64,000 nt of DNA, from positions 1,816,417 to 1,880,416 of the forward strand of contig NZ_RBLC01000001.1 of the NCBI RefSeq assembly GCF_003634455.1, read 5' to 3'. The stretch is from Flavobacterium endophyticum (GTDB taxonomy: Bacteria > Bacteroidota > Bacteroidia > Flavobacteriales > Flavobacteriaceae). The notes under the pieces were generated by a model. It was not told the origin of the DNA. It saw nothing but the letters and a program-made list of their open reading frames with translations, and ran no database searches. Made by a program: the position numbers and the translations under genes. Shown piece after piece: positions 44,967-54,694 of this stretch (positions are counted from its first letter, which is position 1; each line of letters begins with the position of its first letter).

Positions 44967-46208
44967 ATGATTTTAGAAATGAAAGTTCCTTCACCAGGGG
45001 AATCAATCACCGAAGTTGAAATCGCAACTTGGTTAGTAAAAGACGGAGATTACGTAGAAAAAGATCAAGCGATTGCTGAAGTAGATTCAGACAAAGCAAC
45101 TTTGGAATTGCCAGCTGAAGCTAGTGGAATTATTACGCTAAAAGCCGAAGAAGGCGATGCTGTAGCAGTTGGTCAAGTAGTTTGCTTAATCGATACAGAT
45201 GCAGCAAAACCAGAAGGTAGCGCTCCAGCAAAAGAAGAAAAGAAAGAAGAAGCTCCAAAAGCGGAAGCTAAAAAAGAAGAACCTAAAGCAGAAGCTCCAA
45301 AAGCGGCTCCGGCAGCTGAAAAGACGTATGCATCAGGAACTCCTTCGCCAGCGGCAAGAAAAATTTTGGATGAAAAAAATATTGAGCCTGCTTCAGTTTC
45401 TGGAACTGGAAAAGGAGGAAGAATCACGAAAGATGATGCTGTAAATGCAACACCTTCAATGGGAACTCCAACGGGAGGAAACCGTGGTTCTGAAAGAACA
45501 AAATTGTCAATGCTTCGTAGAAAAGTAGCAGAACGTCTTGTTGCTGCTAAAAACGAAACAGCAATGTTGACTACGTTTAACGAAGTGAACATGACACCTA
45601 TCAATACGATCCGTAACGAATATAAGGATGCGTTCAAAGCAAAACACGGCGGTTTAGGATTAGGCTATATGTCTTTCTTTACAAAAGCAGTGACAAGAGC
45701 GTTGCAATTATATCCAGATGTGAACTCTATGATCGACGGACAAGAGAAAATTTCATACGATTTCTGTGATATCTCTGTAGCAGTTTCTGGACCAAAAGGA
45801 TTGATGGTTCCTGTAGTTAGAAATGCAGAAAACCTGACTTTCCGCGGAATTGAATCTGAAATCAAGAGATTAGCAATCAAAGCACGTGACGGACAGATTA
45901 CTGTTGACGATATGACTGGTGGAACGTTCACTATTTCTAATGGTGGTGTTTTCGGAAGTATGCTTTCAACACCAATCATCAACCCACCACAATCTGGAAT
46001 CTTGGGAATGCACAACATTATCGAGCGTCCAATCGCTGTAAATGGTAAAGTAGAAATCCACCCGATGATGTATGTAGCACTTTCTTATGATCACAGAATT
46101 ATCGACGGACGTGAGTCAGTTGGTTTCTTGGTTGCCGTAAAAGAAGGCTTAGAAAATCCAGCAGAATTATTGATGGACAACAATCCTAAAAAAGCGTTGG
46201 AACTATAG
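44967..46208 (+). CDS. sucB: Dihydrolipoyl succinyltransferase (E2 of 2-oxoglutarate dehydrogenase)
   Basis: 413 residues. Lipoyl domain 1-77 with the lipoylated Lys in [11 protein letters not shown], an Ala/Lys/Glu-rich linker (about 85-120), the E3-binding domain ([14 protein letters not shown]), and the catalytic core ending with the active-site [12 protein letters not shown]. It transfers the succinyl group to CoA. The low-complexity linker produces long shadow frames in both strands. A terminator follows. Confidence 0.97.
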   Translation: MILEMKVPSPGESITEVEIATWLVKDGDYVEKDQAIAEVDSDKATLELPAEASGIITLKAEEGDAVAVGQVVCLIDTDAAKPEGSAPAKEEKKEEAPKAEAKKEEPKAEAPKAAPAAEKTYASGTPSPAARKILDEKNIEPASVSGTGKGGRITKDDAVNATPSMGTPTGGNRGSERTKLSMLRRKVAERLVAAKNETAMLTTFNEVNMTPINTIRNEYKDAFKAKHGGLGLGYMSFFTKAVTRALQLYPDVNSMIDGQEKISYDFCDISVAVSGPKGLMVPVVRNAENLTFRGIESEIKRLAIKARDGQITVDDMTGGTFTISNGGVFGSMLSTPIINPPQSGILGMHNIIERPIAVNGKVEIHPMMYVALSYDHRIIDGRESVGFLVAVKEGLENPAELLMDNNPKKALEL

Positions 46209-46226
46209 TTTCAAGTTTTGTATAAA

Positions 46227-46260
46227 TAAAAAATCCCGTTCAAAAGAGCGGGATTTTTTA
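46227..46260. terminator. Bidirectional terminator after sucB
   Basis: AAAAATCCCG / CGGGATTTTT around a short loop with flanking A and T runs, between convergent sucB and the aspartic-protease gene. Confidence 0.85.
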
Positions 46261-46276
46261 TTATAACGAATTGCGG

Positions 46277-46717
46277 TTACTGTTTCAAATAAAAATACTC
46301 TCCATGATAATCAATAATTCCTTTGCCTTTCATCAAGATATCAGCTCCGATAATGCCGTGAACAGGCTTTGCTTTATATTGCTCTAAAGCGAGGTTTACA
46401 TGCGACATATTGAAAATGACTAATGAAAAATCATCTGTTTTCCAACGTCCCAATTGCAACGTGTTGTTAGAAGACATCTGAGTGTCCATTCCAACAGCTC
46501 CAGCTCCGGCTGCTTTTGTGAGCGATTCCTCTGCCCTGAGGTTAAAATGCTCAACATCTCCAAAACCTACACAGCTGCTAGAAGCTCCCGTGTCTAGAAT
46601 GAAACTGCCGCTGATACCATTAACTTTGGCCTTGATGACTAAATGATGCGTCTTCGAAATTTTTAATTTTATTTTTTTATAGCCTTTGCTTTTTAAGGCA
46701 TCGAAAATTTTGTCCAT
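46277..46717 (-). CDS. Retropepsin-like aspartic protease
   Basis: 146 residues, no signal peptide. FILDTGASSSCVG carries the catalytic Asp-Thr-Gly (Asp42) of the retroviral-type fold, and the C-terminal HGIIGADILMKG matches the family's hydrophobic-Gly strand. It should work as a dimer, each subunit supplying one Asp. The substrate is unknown. Single gene on the minus strand. Confidence 0.85.
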   Translation of the reverse strand: MDKIFDALKSKGYKKIKLKISKTHHLVIKAKVNGISGSFILDTGASSSCVGFGDVEHFNLRAEESLTKAAGAGAVGMDTQMSSNNTLQLGRWKTDDFSLVIFNMSHVNLALEQYKAKPVHGIIGADILMKGKGIIDYHGEYFYLKQ

Positions 46718-46851
46718 TTTTAAGATATGAGTAAATCAAAAATAACCATTTATAGCTAAAGAGATTAAAATCAAAACATAATATTTTATTAAGATTTCCT
46801 GATTAAGAGGGCTTCTTTCGCATTATATTTTGCAACTCCTTTCATTGTTCC

Positions 46852-46859
46852 TATTTTTG
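46852..46859 (+). promoter_or_regulatory. Candidate -7 element of the tatD promoter
   Basis: TATTTTTG (TAnnTTTG), only 4 bases before the ATG at 46864. If used, transcription would begin at or within a base or two of the start codon (leaderless message). Confidence 0.5.
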
Positions 46860-46863
46860 CAAA

Positions 46864-47631
46864 ATGATTTTAACAGACACACATTCGCACATCTATAGCG
46901 AAGAATTCGATCAAGATAGAAAAGAAATGATGCAGCGTGCCTTTGATGCCGGAGTACAAAGAATTTTTGTTCCGTCAATCGATTCCACTTATACACAGAA
47001 AATGTACGATTTGGAGCAGCAATATCCTGAAAATGTCTTTTTGATGATGGGATTGCATCCTACGTATGTCAAAGAAAATTATGAGGAAGAACTGGCTTTT
47101 GTGGAAGCAGAATTGTCGAAAAGAAAGTTTTATGCTGTTGGCGAAATAGGCATCGATCTTTTTTGGGACAAGACTCGATTGGAAGAGCAAAAAATAGCCT
47201 TTAAAAGACAGATTCAATTAGCCAAAAAATACAAGTTGCCGATCAATATTCATTGCCGCGATGCTTTTGACGAAGTTTTTGAAGTTTTGGAATCCGAAAA
47301 AAGCGAAGAGCTTTTCGGTATTTTCCATTGCTTTACAGGTGATTATAATCAAGCCTTACAAGCAATTTCATACAATATGAAACTTGGAATTGGCGGTGTT
47401 GCAACCTTCAAAAACGGAAAAATCGACCAGTTTTTAAACCAGATCGATATAAAACATATCGTTTTAGAAACAGACTCTCCTTATTTGGCTCCCGTGCCTT
47501 ATAGAGGCAAGCGTAATGAAAGCAGTTATACGAAACTGGTAGCAGAGAAATTAGCTTTAATTTATGGAATTCCTGTCGAAGAAATTGCGAAAATTACGAC
47601 AGAAAATGCCAAAGCTGTTTTTGGTATTTAA
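46864..47631 (+). CDS. TatD-family metal-dependent hydrolase (putative DNase)
   Basis: 255 residues. Metal ligands are seen as DTHSHIY (His-x-His), GEIGIDLFW (Glu), NIHCRD (His), FHCFTGD (His) and ETDSPYLAP (Asp), all of the TatD/TIM-barrel family. Members act as 3'-5' exonucleases in DNA repair or degradation. Together with the two following genes it may form a transcription unit (gap of 66 bases). Confidence 0.94.
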   Translation: MILTDTHSHIYSEEFDQDRKEMMQRAFDAGVQRIFVPSIDSTYTQKMYDLEQQYPENVFLMMGLHPTYVKENYEEELAFVEAELSKRKFYAVGEIGIDLFWDKTRLEEQKIAFKRQIQLAKKYKLPINIHCRDAFDEVFEVLESEKSEELFGIFHCFTGDYNQALQAISYNMKLGIGGVATFKNGKIDQFLNQIDIKHIVLETDSPYLAPVPYRGKRNESSYTKLVAEKLALIYGIPVEEIAKITTENAKAVFGI

Positions 47632-47697
47632 CAAAGAAATCATACCAAATTCATAAAATTTTTGTTCATTTGTAGATTGTTAAAAAAACTAAAGTAA

Positions 47698-48834
47698 ATG
47701 TCAAAATTCGATAAAATTCGACCGTTTTATGATAGTGAAGTAAACGAAGCCTTGTGCAAGGTTGCCGATCATCCGATGATGAAAGCCATGATGAGCTTTA
47801 CGTTTCCTGACGCCGATGAAAAAGATTGGATAGAACAGCTGAAAAGAACGCATTCGATAAGAGATTTCCAATGCAATTTTATTTACCATGCTGTGATGAA
47901 GGTTGTCGAAAAAAGTTCGGATGGACTGACTACTTCTGGTTTTGAAAAATTAGAAAAACATACGCCTTACCTTTTTATTTCTAACCATAGAGATATCATT
48001 TTGGATACTTCTCTTCTGAACACTTGTCTTTTTGACCACGGATTGGTCATGACCGCTTCGGCAATTGGAGATAATTTGGTTAAAAAATCTTTCCTGCATA
48101 CGTTATCCAAATTAAACAGAAATTTTTTAGTACAGCGAGGCTTGGCGCCTAGAGAACTGCTTCAAAGCTCAAAACTAATGTCGGAATATATTTGCCAGCT
48201 TATTTTGAGAGAAAATCGTTCGGTTTGGATTGCCCAGCGCGAAGGAAGAACAAAAGATGGCAATGACGCTACACATCCGGGTGTTTTAAAAATGCTTTCG
48301 ATGGGTTCTGAAGAAGAAAATCTGATGGACTATTTCAAAAAATTAAAGATTGTTCCCGTATCGATTTCATATGAATACGATCCGACGGATGCGCTAAAAA
48401 TGCCGCAACTGATGGCTGAAGCAAATGATGAGGTATATATAAAAGAAAAGAATGAAGATTTCATGACGCTCTTGAGCGGAATTATGGGCCAGAAAAAAAG
48501 AATACATATCCATGTCGGAGATGTTTTAGAAGAAGAATTAGATGAAATCGCTTCTAAATTCGATAACTCAAACAAACAAATACAGGCATTAGCACAAGTA
48601 ATAGATGATTCTATTTTGGCAAGCTATAAGCTTTGGCCGACGAATTACATCGCTTACGATTTAATCAACAATACAGACAAATATTCCCACCTCTATACTG
48701 AAAAAGAAAAATCGCTTTTCGAAAGAAGATTAGAAATAAGAATTGACGAAAATAATCCAGTAGAACTGCAAGGATTTTTGGCCATGTATGCCAATCCAGT
48801 AGTCAATAAATCAAAATACGAGAATGCTGTCTAA
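47698..48834 (+). CDS. Glycerolipid acyltransferase (LPLAT family)
   Basis: 378 residues. The acyltransferase motif I is FISNHRDIILD (His97) and motif III-like IAQREGRTKDG; a C-terminal region (SFLEDxL-type, many charged residues) is typical of the Bacteroidota 1-acyl-glycerol-3-phosphate acyltransferase. It probably acylates lysophosphatidate at the inner membrane, though no membrane helix is obvious. It overlaps the next gene by 11 bases (start inside its end), suggesting coupling. Confidence 0.85.
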   Translation: MSKFDKIRPFYDSEVNEALCKVADHPMMKAMMSFTFPDADEKDWIEQLKRTHSIRDFQCNFIYHAVMKVVEKSSDGLTTSGFEKLEKHTPYLFISNHRDIILDTSLLNTCLFDHGLVMTASAIGDNLVKKSFLHTLSKLNRNFLVQRGLAPRELLQSSKLMSEYICQLILRENRSVWIAQREGRTKDGNDATHPGVLKMLSMGSEEENLMDYFKKLKIVPVSISYEYDPTDALKMPQLMAEANDEVYIKEKNEDFMTLLSGIMGQKKRIHIHVGDVLEEELDEIASKFDNSNKQIQALAQVIDDSILASYKLWPTNYIAYDLINNTDKYSHLYTEKEKSLFERRLEIRIDENNPVELQGFLAMYANPVVNKSKYENAV

Positions 48835-49852
48835 AGCAAAAATACTTTTAATCTACACGGGTGGTACCATCGGTATGATGAAAGATTTTGAGACAGGTGC
48901 CTTGAAAGCTTTCAACTTTAGCAAATTACTGCAAAGAATTCCAGAGCTGAAACAATTGGACTGTGAAATAGAAACGATTTCTTTTGACACTCCGATAGAT
49001 TCTTCGAACATGAATCCCCAAAAATGGATCCAGATTGCATCCATCATTGAAGAAAACTATGCTTCTTTTGACGGATTTGTAGTGCTTCACGGTTCTGATA
49101 CGATGTCGTATTCGGCTTCGGCACTAAGCTTCATGCTTGAAAATCTTGCCAAACCGGTTGTTTTTACAGGCTCGCAATTGCCGATTGGAGATTTAAGAAC
49201 TGACGCAAAAGAAAATCTGATCACGGCTATACAAATTGCTTCATTGCAGCACAAGAATAAGCCAGTCATCAATGAAGTCTGCCTTTATTTCGAATATAAA
49301 TTATACAGAGGAAATCGTACCACAAAAATTAATGCAGAACATTTTAATGCATTTTTGTCGCCAAATTATTCTCCATTAGCAGAATCAGGCGTTCATCTAA
49401 AAGTAAATAACGATTTATTGTTGCCAAAATCAGGAAGCAAGAAATTCCAAGTGCATAAGGAATTGGATGATAATGTAGCCGTCGTAAAAATGTTTCCTGG
49501 AATCAGCGAAAATGTATTGGCCGCCATCTTTAACATTCCAAACCTAAAAGGAATTGTCTTGGAAACGTATGGCGCTGGAAATGCTCCAACAGACGAATGG
49601 TTTATTTCCTTATTAAAAAAAGCCATTAAAAACGGACTGCATGTTATCAATGTGACTCAATGTACGGCCGGAAGTGTTAGTATGGGACACTATGAAACCA
49701 GTACATCGCTGAAAAAAATAGGCGTGATTTCTGGGAAAGACATTACAACGGAATCCGCTATCACCAAGCTGATGTATCTTATTGGGCAGAAAGTTTCTCC
49801 AAATGTTTTCAAGACTATTTATGAAACGGCTTTGAGAGGTGAATTGACCTAA
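48824..49852 (+). CDS. ansA: Type I L-asparaginase
   Basis: 342 residues. The active-site Thr of TGGTIGM (about residue 13) and the HGSDTMSYSASAL motif with the second Thr/Asp pair are present, and Lys in the LRTDAKENL segment. It hydrolyses Asn to Asp and ammonia in the cytoplasm (no signal peptide). Cotranscribed with the acyltransferase by overlap. No terminator seen before the following tRNA. Confidence 0.94.
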   Translation: MLSKAKILLIYTGGTIGMMKDFETGALKAFNFSKLLQRIPELKQLDCEIETISFDTPIDSSNMNPQKWIQIASIIEENYASFDGFVVLHGSDTMSYSASALSFMLENLAKPVVFTGSQLPIGDLRTDAKENLITAIQIASLQHKNKPVINEVCLYFEYKLYRGNRTTKINAEHFNAFLSPNYSPLAESGVHLKVNNDLLLPKSGSKKFQVHKELDDNVAVVKMFPGISENVLAAIFNIPNLKGIVLETYGAGNAPTDEWFISLLKKAIKNGLHVINVTQCTAGSVSMGHYETSTSLKKIGVISGKDITTESAITKLMYLIGQKVSPNVFKTIYETALRGELT

Positions 49853-49915
49853 ATTTTTAAGCTATAAATTTTCTTTAGTCGGAATTTTTGCAGTTCTTTG
49901 CAACCGCAAATAAAT

Positions 49916-50002
49916 AGAGAGGTGTCCGAGTGGTTGAAGGAGCAAGCCTGGAAAGCTTGTATATGGGTAACTGTATCGTGGGTTCGAATCCCATCCTCTC
50001 TG
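49916..50002 (+). tRNA. tRNA-Ser (anticodon GGA)
   Basis: Acceptor AGAGAGG/CCTCTCT, D-arm TCCGAGTGGTTGAAGGA, anticodon stem CAAGC/GCTTG around CTGGAAA (anticodon GGA, reading UCC/UCU), a long variable arm (about 18 bases) and T-arm GTGGG-TTCGAAT-CCCAT. Discriminator G. CCA not fully encoded. Confidence 0.95.
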
Positions 50003-50003
50003 C

Positions 50004-50037
50004 AAAAAGACAACTTTTTTAGGTTGTCTTTTTTTTA
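50004..50037 (+). terminator. Terminator after tRNA-Ser
   Basis: AAAAGACAAC / GTTGTCTTTT with an 8-base loop and a following T-run. Confidence 0.8.
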
Positions 50038-50065
50038 TTACTTTTATTAGCATAACTTTCTACTT

Positions 50066-50890
50066 ATGAAAAAGTACTTCAGTATTCTTATATGCATCAT
50101 TTCTCTACATGCTCTTGCCCAAGATCCTGTGAAGGATAAGCAGATTAAGGAAGCACAAGAGAAGGAAGAGCAAGAACGCATCAAGGAAGTGTTGAGTAAT
50201 GAAAAAGCGACTGAAACACGCGAGTTAGAAGAAGTAAGAAGAAAAAAAGATTCGGTGCAAAGTACCGTAACTGTTGTCGATTCTTTGTATAGAGAAGACC
50301 AGTTTTATATAGGCCTGACGTATGATCTATTGCAGAAAAGGCCAGATGGTGTCAGCCAAAACTCTTTTTCATCCGGATTCCATATCGGTTTTTTAAGAGA
50401 TATTCCGCTTAACAAGCGACGAAATGTTGCTATCGCAATTGGCTTGGGATATTCTATGAATGATTATAGGCAGAATATCAAGATTACAGAAGTTGACGGA
50501 AAACCTTTTTATGAGGTGGTCAATGAAAGTGAAGTGAATTTCGACAAAAATAAATTCTCCTTGCATTATGTAGATATTCCATTTGAATTTAGATGGAGGA
50601 CCTCGACCATACAAAGCCATCGTTTTTGGAGAGTATATACCGGTTTTAAACTGAGCTATTTGTTGCTAAACAAATCGAAATATGTTGAAGGGAATGAAAA
50701 AATCAGGATTTTTGGCAATGACGATTTCAATAAGCTGCAATATGGAGCCTACATTTCTTTTGGCTACAACACATGGAATTTCCATGCCTATTATGGTCTC
50801 AATTCGTTATTCAAATCTGATGCAAAAATTGACGGCAAGTCAATTGACATGAATACCGTAAATATCGGACTGATGTTTTATATTCTATAG
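50066..50890 (+). CDS. Outer-membrane beta-barrel protein with N-terminal coiled coil (PorT-like)
   Basis: 274 residues. Signal peptide (ALAQ, about 19), then a highly charged helical segment (about 22-75, rich in Glu/Lys), then a beta-barrel (about 80-274) with Tyr/Gly strands and C-terminal FYIL. The barrel resembles the outer-membrane beta-barrel family that includes PorT, but the coiled-coil part is extra, so I do not assign PorT itself. The stop overlaps the end of the convergent membrane-protein gene by 6 bases. Confidence 0.75.
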   Translation: MKKYFSILICIISLHALAQDPVKDKQIKEAQEKEEQERIKEVLSNEKATETRELEEVRRKKDSVQSTVTVVDSLYREDQFYIGLTYDLLQKRPDGVSQNSFSSGFHIGFLRDIPLNKRRNVAIAIGLGYSMNDYRQNIKITEVDGKPFYEVVNESEVNFDKNKFSLHYVDIPFEFRWRTSTIQSHRFWRVYTGFKLSYLLLNKSKYVEGNEKIRIFGNDDFNKLQYGAYISFGYNTWNFHAYYGLNSLFKSDAKIDGKSIDMNTVNIGLMFYIL

Positions 50891-51490
50891 CCAGAAATAG
50901 AGAAGTCCTATCTGCGGTAAAATTCCTGATAAGAAGCCTACAATCAATTCTTTAGTATTATGTGCTTTCATAGATAGCCTTGATGTGGCCACAATTCCTG
51001 TAAGCAACAAACAAAAAGCAACGAGATAGATGTGGTTTGTCTGCGTATGAAGGCTAAATCCAATTGCGAAAACCGTCAGCGAACTTATTCCGATCATGTG
51101 GATGCTGGCTTTCAAGTTGATAAAAGTAAACAAGAAAGCTAAAATCGTACTCACTAAAGCACCAAAGAAAAAGTAATACAATTCAGGAATCAGTTCAATT
51201 CGAATACTTTCCGTAATCAAAATATAAAGCAATATGGCATTTGCCGCTAAAGGAATTTTTCGCTGTGAAATTTCCGAAAGCATAAAAGAATTTGCCCTGC
51301 CCAAAGTCATCAAGAAATAAAATATCGAAATCGGAATCAAGATCGTCAAGATAATGACTTGTATTGTCACTAAAAAAAGTTCTTGATACGTATGATATCG
51401 GTCTGTCAAGAAAAAATACAGCAGAACCGCATAGACCGAGATAAACATCGGGTGGAAAATATAGGAGAATATAGAAAGGATTTTTTTCAC
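50885..51490 (-). CDS. Six-helix membrane protein resembling a degenerate PAP2 phosphatase
   Basis: 201 residues, about 6 membrane helices. A trace of the PAP2 motifs remains: SEISQRKIPL where KX6RP is expected, KASIHMIG where PSGH is expected, and SRLSMKAHNTKE (Ser170, Arg171, His177, Glu181) where SRX5HX3D is expected. The third motif is nearly intact with Asp replaced by Glu. It may be a lipid-phosphatase relative. It follows rpoN by 3 bases on the minus strand. Confidence 0.6.
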   Translation of the reverse strand: MKKILSIFSYIFHPMFISVYAVLLYFFLTDRYHTYQELFLVTIQVIILTILIPISIFYFLMTLGRANSFMLSEISQRKIPLAANAILLYILITESIRIELIPELYYFFFGALVSTILAFLFTFINLKASIHMIGISSLTVFAIGFSLHTQTNHIYLVAFCLLLTGIVATSRLSMKAHNTKELIVGFLSGILPQIGLLYFWL

Positions 51491-51493
51491 TAC

Positions 51494-52960
51494 CTATATT
51501 TTCTTCCTCATTCTCGCCACAGGAATATCAAGCTGCTCTCTATATTTTGCGATTGTCCTTCTAGCAATCGGATAGCCTTTTTCTTTTAATATTTCAGCCA
51601 ATTGGTCGTCTGGAAGCGGCTTTTGCTTGTCTTCTTCCTCAATTACATTCTGCAATATTTTCTTGATTTCTAGCGTAGAAACGTCTTCGCCTTGGTCATT
51701 TTTCATGGCTTCCGAAAAGAATTCCTTGATTAATTTTGTGCCGTAAGGTGTTTCGACATATTTGCTATTTGCTACACGAGAAACCGTTGAAATATCCAAG
51801 CCGATCATGTCTGCAATGTCTTTTAAGATCATTGGTTTCAGCTTGGTTTCATCACCATCCAAGAAATATTCTTGTTGGTAGTGCATAATGGCATTCATGG
51901 TTACGAACAACGTTTCCTGGCGCTGGCGGATGGCATCAATGAACCATTTGGCAGAATCTAGCTTTTGCTTGATAAACTGTACGGCTTCTTTCTGTTGGTT
52001 CGACTTATCACGAGAGGCTTTGTACGTCTGCATCATTTCCTGATAATCTTTAGAAATGTGAAGCTCCGGGGCATTTCGTCCGTTCAAGGTCAGTTCTAAT
52101 TCACCGTCGACAATTCTGATGGTAAAATCAGGAACGACGTGCTCAATCATTTTATTGTTTCCGGTAAAAGCACCTCCTGGTTTCGGGTTGAGCTTTTCAA
52201 TTTCGTCAATAGCTTTTTTAAGCTGGTCTTGAGAGATGCCGTATTTCTGTAGCAGCTTATCGTAATGCTTTTTAGTAAAAGCTTCAAAATGATTCTCTAT
52301 AACATCAATGGCCAAGTCGACAGATTCGGTTGGTGTTTTATGTTTTAGCTGTAGCAAAAGACATTCTTGCAAATCACGTGCGCCGACTCCGGAAGGCTCT
52401 AATTCATGGATGATGTGCAGTATTCGTTCTACATTTTTTTCATCCGTGTAAATACCTTGCGTAAATGCCATGTCATCTACAATATCAGGAACGCTTCTTC
52501 GGATGTAACCCATATCATCAATGCTTCCGACTAGAAATTCTGCAATTTCACGTTCTTCGTCATTTAAGATAAAAGTATTCAGCTGGTTGATGAGGTCTTG
52601 ATGAAAACTTACCGGCGCAGCAAAAGGCATGCTTCGATCTTCGTCGTCATCACTATAATTATTTGCCTGAAGTTTATAGTCTGGTGTTTCGTCGTTGCTT
52701 AAATATTCGTCGATGTTGATGTCTTCGGCATCGATTCTGTCGTTTTCGAATTCATCGTAATCATCATATTCTTCGGTCTCGAATTCGTCTTTTTCGTATT
52801 CATCCTCTTCTTTTCCAGCTTCCAATGCTGGATTTTCGACCATTTCTTCTTTTAATCGTTGTTCAAAAGCTTGCGTAGGCAATTGGATTAGCTTCATCAG
52901 CTGGATTTGCTGTGGAGATAATTTCTGTGATAATTTAAGTTGTAAAAACTGCTTGAGCAT
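51494..52960 (-). CDS. rpoN: RNA polymerase sigma-54 factor
   Basis: 488 residues. Region I is Gln/Leu-rich (LKQFLQLKLSQKLSPQQIQL) and binds enhancer-binding ATPases; an acidic region II covers about 50-120; the core-binding and DNA-binding domains follow, with the RpoN box ARRTIAKYREQL at the end. Recognises -24/-12 promoters. No enhancer-binding protein gene lies in this window. Cotranscribed with the downstream membrane gene by position. Confidence 0.96.
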   Translation of the reverse strand: MLKQFLQLKLSQKLSPQQIQLMKLIQLPTQAFEQRLKEEMVENPALEAGKEEDEYEKDEFETEEYDDYDEFENDRIDAEDINIDEYLSNDETPDYKLQANNYSDDDEDRSMPFAAPVSFHQDLINQLNTFILNDEEREIAEFLVGSIDDMGYIRRSVPDIVDDMAFTQGIYTDEKNVERILHIIHELEPSGVGARDLQECLLLQLKHKTPTESVDLAIDVIENHFEAFTKKHYDKLLQKYGISQDQLKKAIDEIEKLNPKPGGAFTGNNKMIEHVVPDFTIRIVDGELELTLNGRNAPELHISKDYQEMMQTYKASRDKSNQQKEAVQFIKQKLDSAKWFIDAIRQRQETLFVTMNAIMHYQQEYFLDGDETKLKPMILKDIADMIGLDISTVSRVANSKYVETPYGTKLIKEFFSEAMKNDQGEDVSTLEIKKILQNVIEEEDKQKPLPDDQLAEILKEKGYPIARRTIAKYREQLDIPVARMRKKI

Positions 52961-53008
52961 CTATTGAGTTATTTGGTATTTATAGTTCAAATTTAATCAT
53001 TTTCAACT

Positions 53009-53046
53009 AAAAATGGCACACGTTAAGATAAACTTGTGCCATTTTT
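53009..53046 (-). terminator. Terminator after asnS
   Basis: AAAAATGGCAC / GTGCCATTTTT with a 16-base loop, in the 113-base gap between asnS and rpoN; the minus strand ends in T's. Confidence 0.7.
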
Positions 53047-53073
53047 GATATGATTTATATAGTGTCTTGATTC

Positions 53074-54507
53074 CTAAAACTCGGCATTTCCAGGAGTTCT
53101 TGGGAACGGAATTACGTCCCTGATGTTGGTCATTCCAGTTACGAACAAAACCAATCTTTCAAATCCAAGTCCGAAGCCGCTATGGACAGCAGAACCGAAA
53201 CGACGAGTGTCAAGGTACCACCAAAGTTCTTCTTCGTCGATTCCTAAAACTTTCATCTTTTCTACTAAAACGTCATAACGTTCCTCTCGCTGAGAGCCTC
53301 CAACAATCTCTCCGATGCCTGGGAAAAGGATATCCATTGCGCGGACAGTTTTGCCGTCTTCGTTCAACCGCATGTAAAATGCTTTGATGTTTGCTGGATA
53401 ATCATATAAAATTACCGGACATTTAAAGTGCTTTTCTACCAAAAAACGCTCGTGCTCTGATTGCAAATCAGCACCCCATTCTTCAATGATATATTGGAAC
53501 TTTTTCTTTTTGTTTGGTGTCGAATTCTTTAAAATATCGATCGCTTCGGTATAAGAAACACGTTTGAAATTGTTTTCTAAAACGAAATTTAGTTTTTCTA
53601 ACAAAGTCATTTCGCTTCTTTCCGCTTGCGGTTTTGTTTTTTCTTCTTCCAATAAACGGCCTTCCAAAAACTTCAAATCATCGGCACATTTATCCATGGT
53701 GTATTTGATCACGTATTGGATAAAATCTTCTGCCAAATCCATGTTATCGTCTAAATCATTAAAAGCGACTTCTGGCTCAATCATCCAGAATTCAGCCAAA
53801 TGGCGCGATGTATTAGAATTTTCTGCTCTAAAAGTTGGTCCGAAAGTATAAATCTGACCCAACGCCATAGCAAAAGTTTCTCCTTCTAATTGTCCAGAAA
53901 CCGTCAGGTTGGTGTGTTTTCCGAAGAAATCTTTTTTATAATCGATATGACCTTCTTCTGTTTTTGGTAAGTTGTCTAAAGGCAGGGAAGTCACTTGGAA
54001 CATTTCTCCAGCGCCTTCTGCATCAGCTCCAGTGATTACTGGCGTGTTTACATACACAAAACCTTTTTCTTGGAAATATTGATGTACTGCAAAAGACAAT
54101 ACAGAACGTACTCTCATGATTGCCCCAAAAGCATTCGTTCTTACACGTAAATGCGCATTGGCACGCAAAAACTCAAGGGTATGTTTTTTCGGCTGCATCG
54201 GGAATTTTTCTGGATCAGAATCACCCAAGATTTCCAAACTGCTTACTTGAATTTCATATTTCTGTCCTGCACCTTTGCTTTCTGTCAAAGCACCTTTCAG
54301 GGCCACGGCTGCACCAGTCGTTATTCGCTTCAAGGTATCTGCAGGAGTATTTTCAAAATCAACCACACATTGGATATTATTAATAGTCGAGCCGTCATTT
54401 AAAGCAATAAATTGATTATTCCTAAATGTTCTAACCCATCCTTTTACATAAACTTCCTGCATTGTCTGAGCGCTGTTCAATAGCTCTTTAACTTTTGTGT
54501 GTTTCAT
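53074..54507 (-). CDS. asnS: Asparaginyl-tRNA synthetase
   Basis: 477 residues. The N-terminal OB-fold (about 1-110) and class II core are seen, with motif 2 ([19 protein letters not shown]) and motif 3 ([13 protein letters not shown]). Charges tRNA-Asn directly. Transcribed from its own start; the upstream gap of 187 bases holds a GATTTTAGATTTCAGAT word (54607-54626) and no gene. Confidence 0.97.
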   Translation of the reverse strand: MKHTKVKELLNSAQTMQEVYVKGWVRTFRNNQFIALNDGSTINNIQCVVDFENTPADTLKRITTGAAVALKGALTESKGAGQKYEIQVSSLEILGDSDPEKFPMQPKKHTLEFLRANAHLRVRTNAFGAIMRVRSVLSFAVHQYFQEKGFVYVNTPVITGADAEGAGEMFQVTSLPLDNLPKTEEGHIDYKKDFFGKHTNLTVSGQLEGETFAMALGQIYTFGPTFRAENSNTSRHLAEFWMIEPEVAFNDLDDNMDLAEDFIQYVIKYTMDKCADDLKFLEGRLLEEEKTKPQAERSEMTLLEKLNFVLENNFKRVSYTEAIDILKNSTPNKKKKFQYIIEEWGADLQSEHERFLVEKHFKCPVILYDYPANIKAFYMRLNEDGKTVRAMDILFPGIGEIVGGSQREERYDVLVEKMKVLGIDEEELWWYLDTRRFGSAVHSGFGLGFERLVLFVTGMTNIRDVIPFPRTPGNAEF

Positions 54508-54694
54508 TTTTAATTGTTATAAAATATTCTTGAATTGTTCTTCTGTGAGACAAAAAGAGGTCTTTTCGCAAAACAGAACGCAAAGATAGTAAAAAATTCA
54601 GTCCACAGATTTTAGATTTCAGATGCTAAACGCAATGGCAACATAAGTAGAGAGGGTATTTCATTTTTTTATCTAATTTTACAAAAAAAATAAA

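Noticed and set aside
45173..45637. Long frames on both strands inside sucB
   Set aside because: They come from the Ala/Lys/Glu-rich linker of the E2 protein; composition is low-complexity and no start or family is supported.
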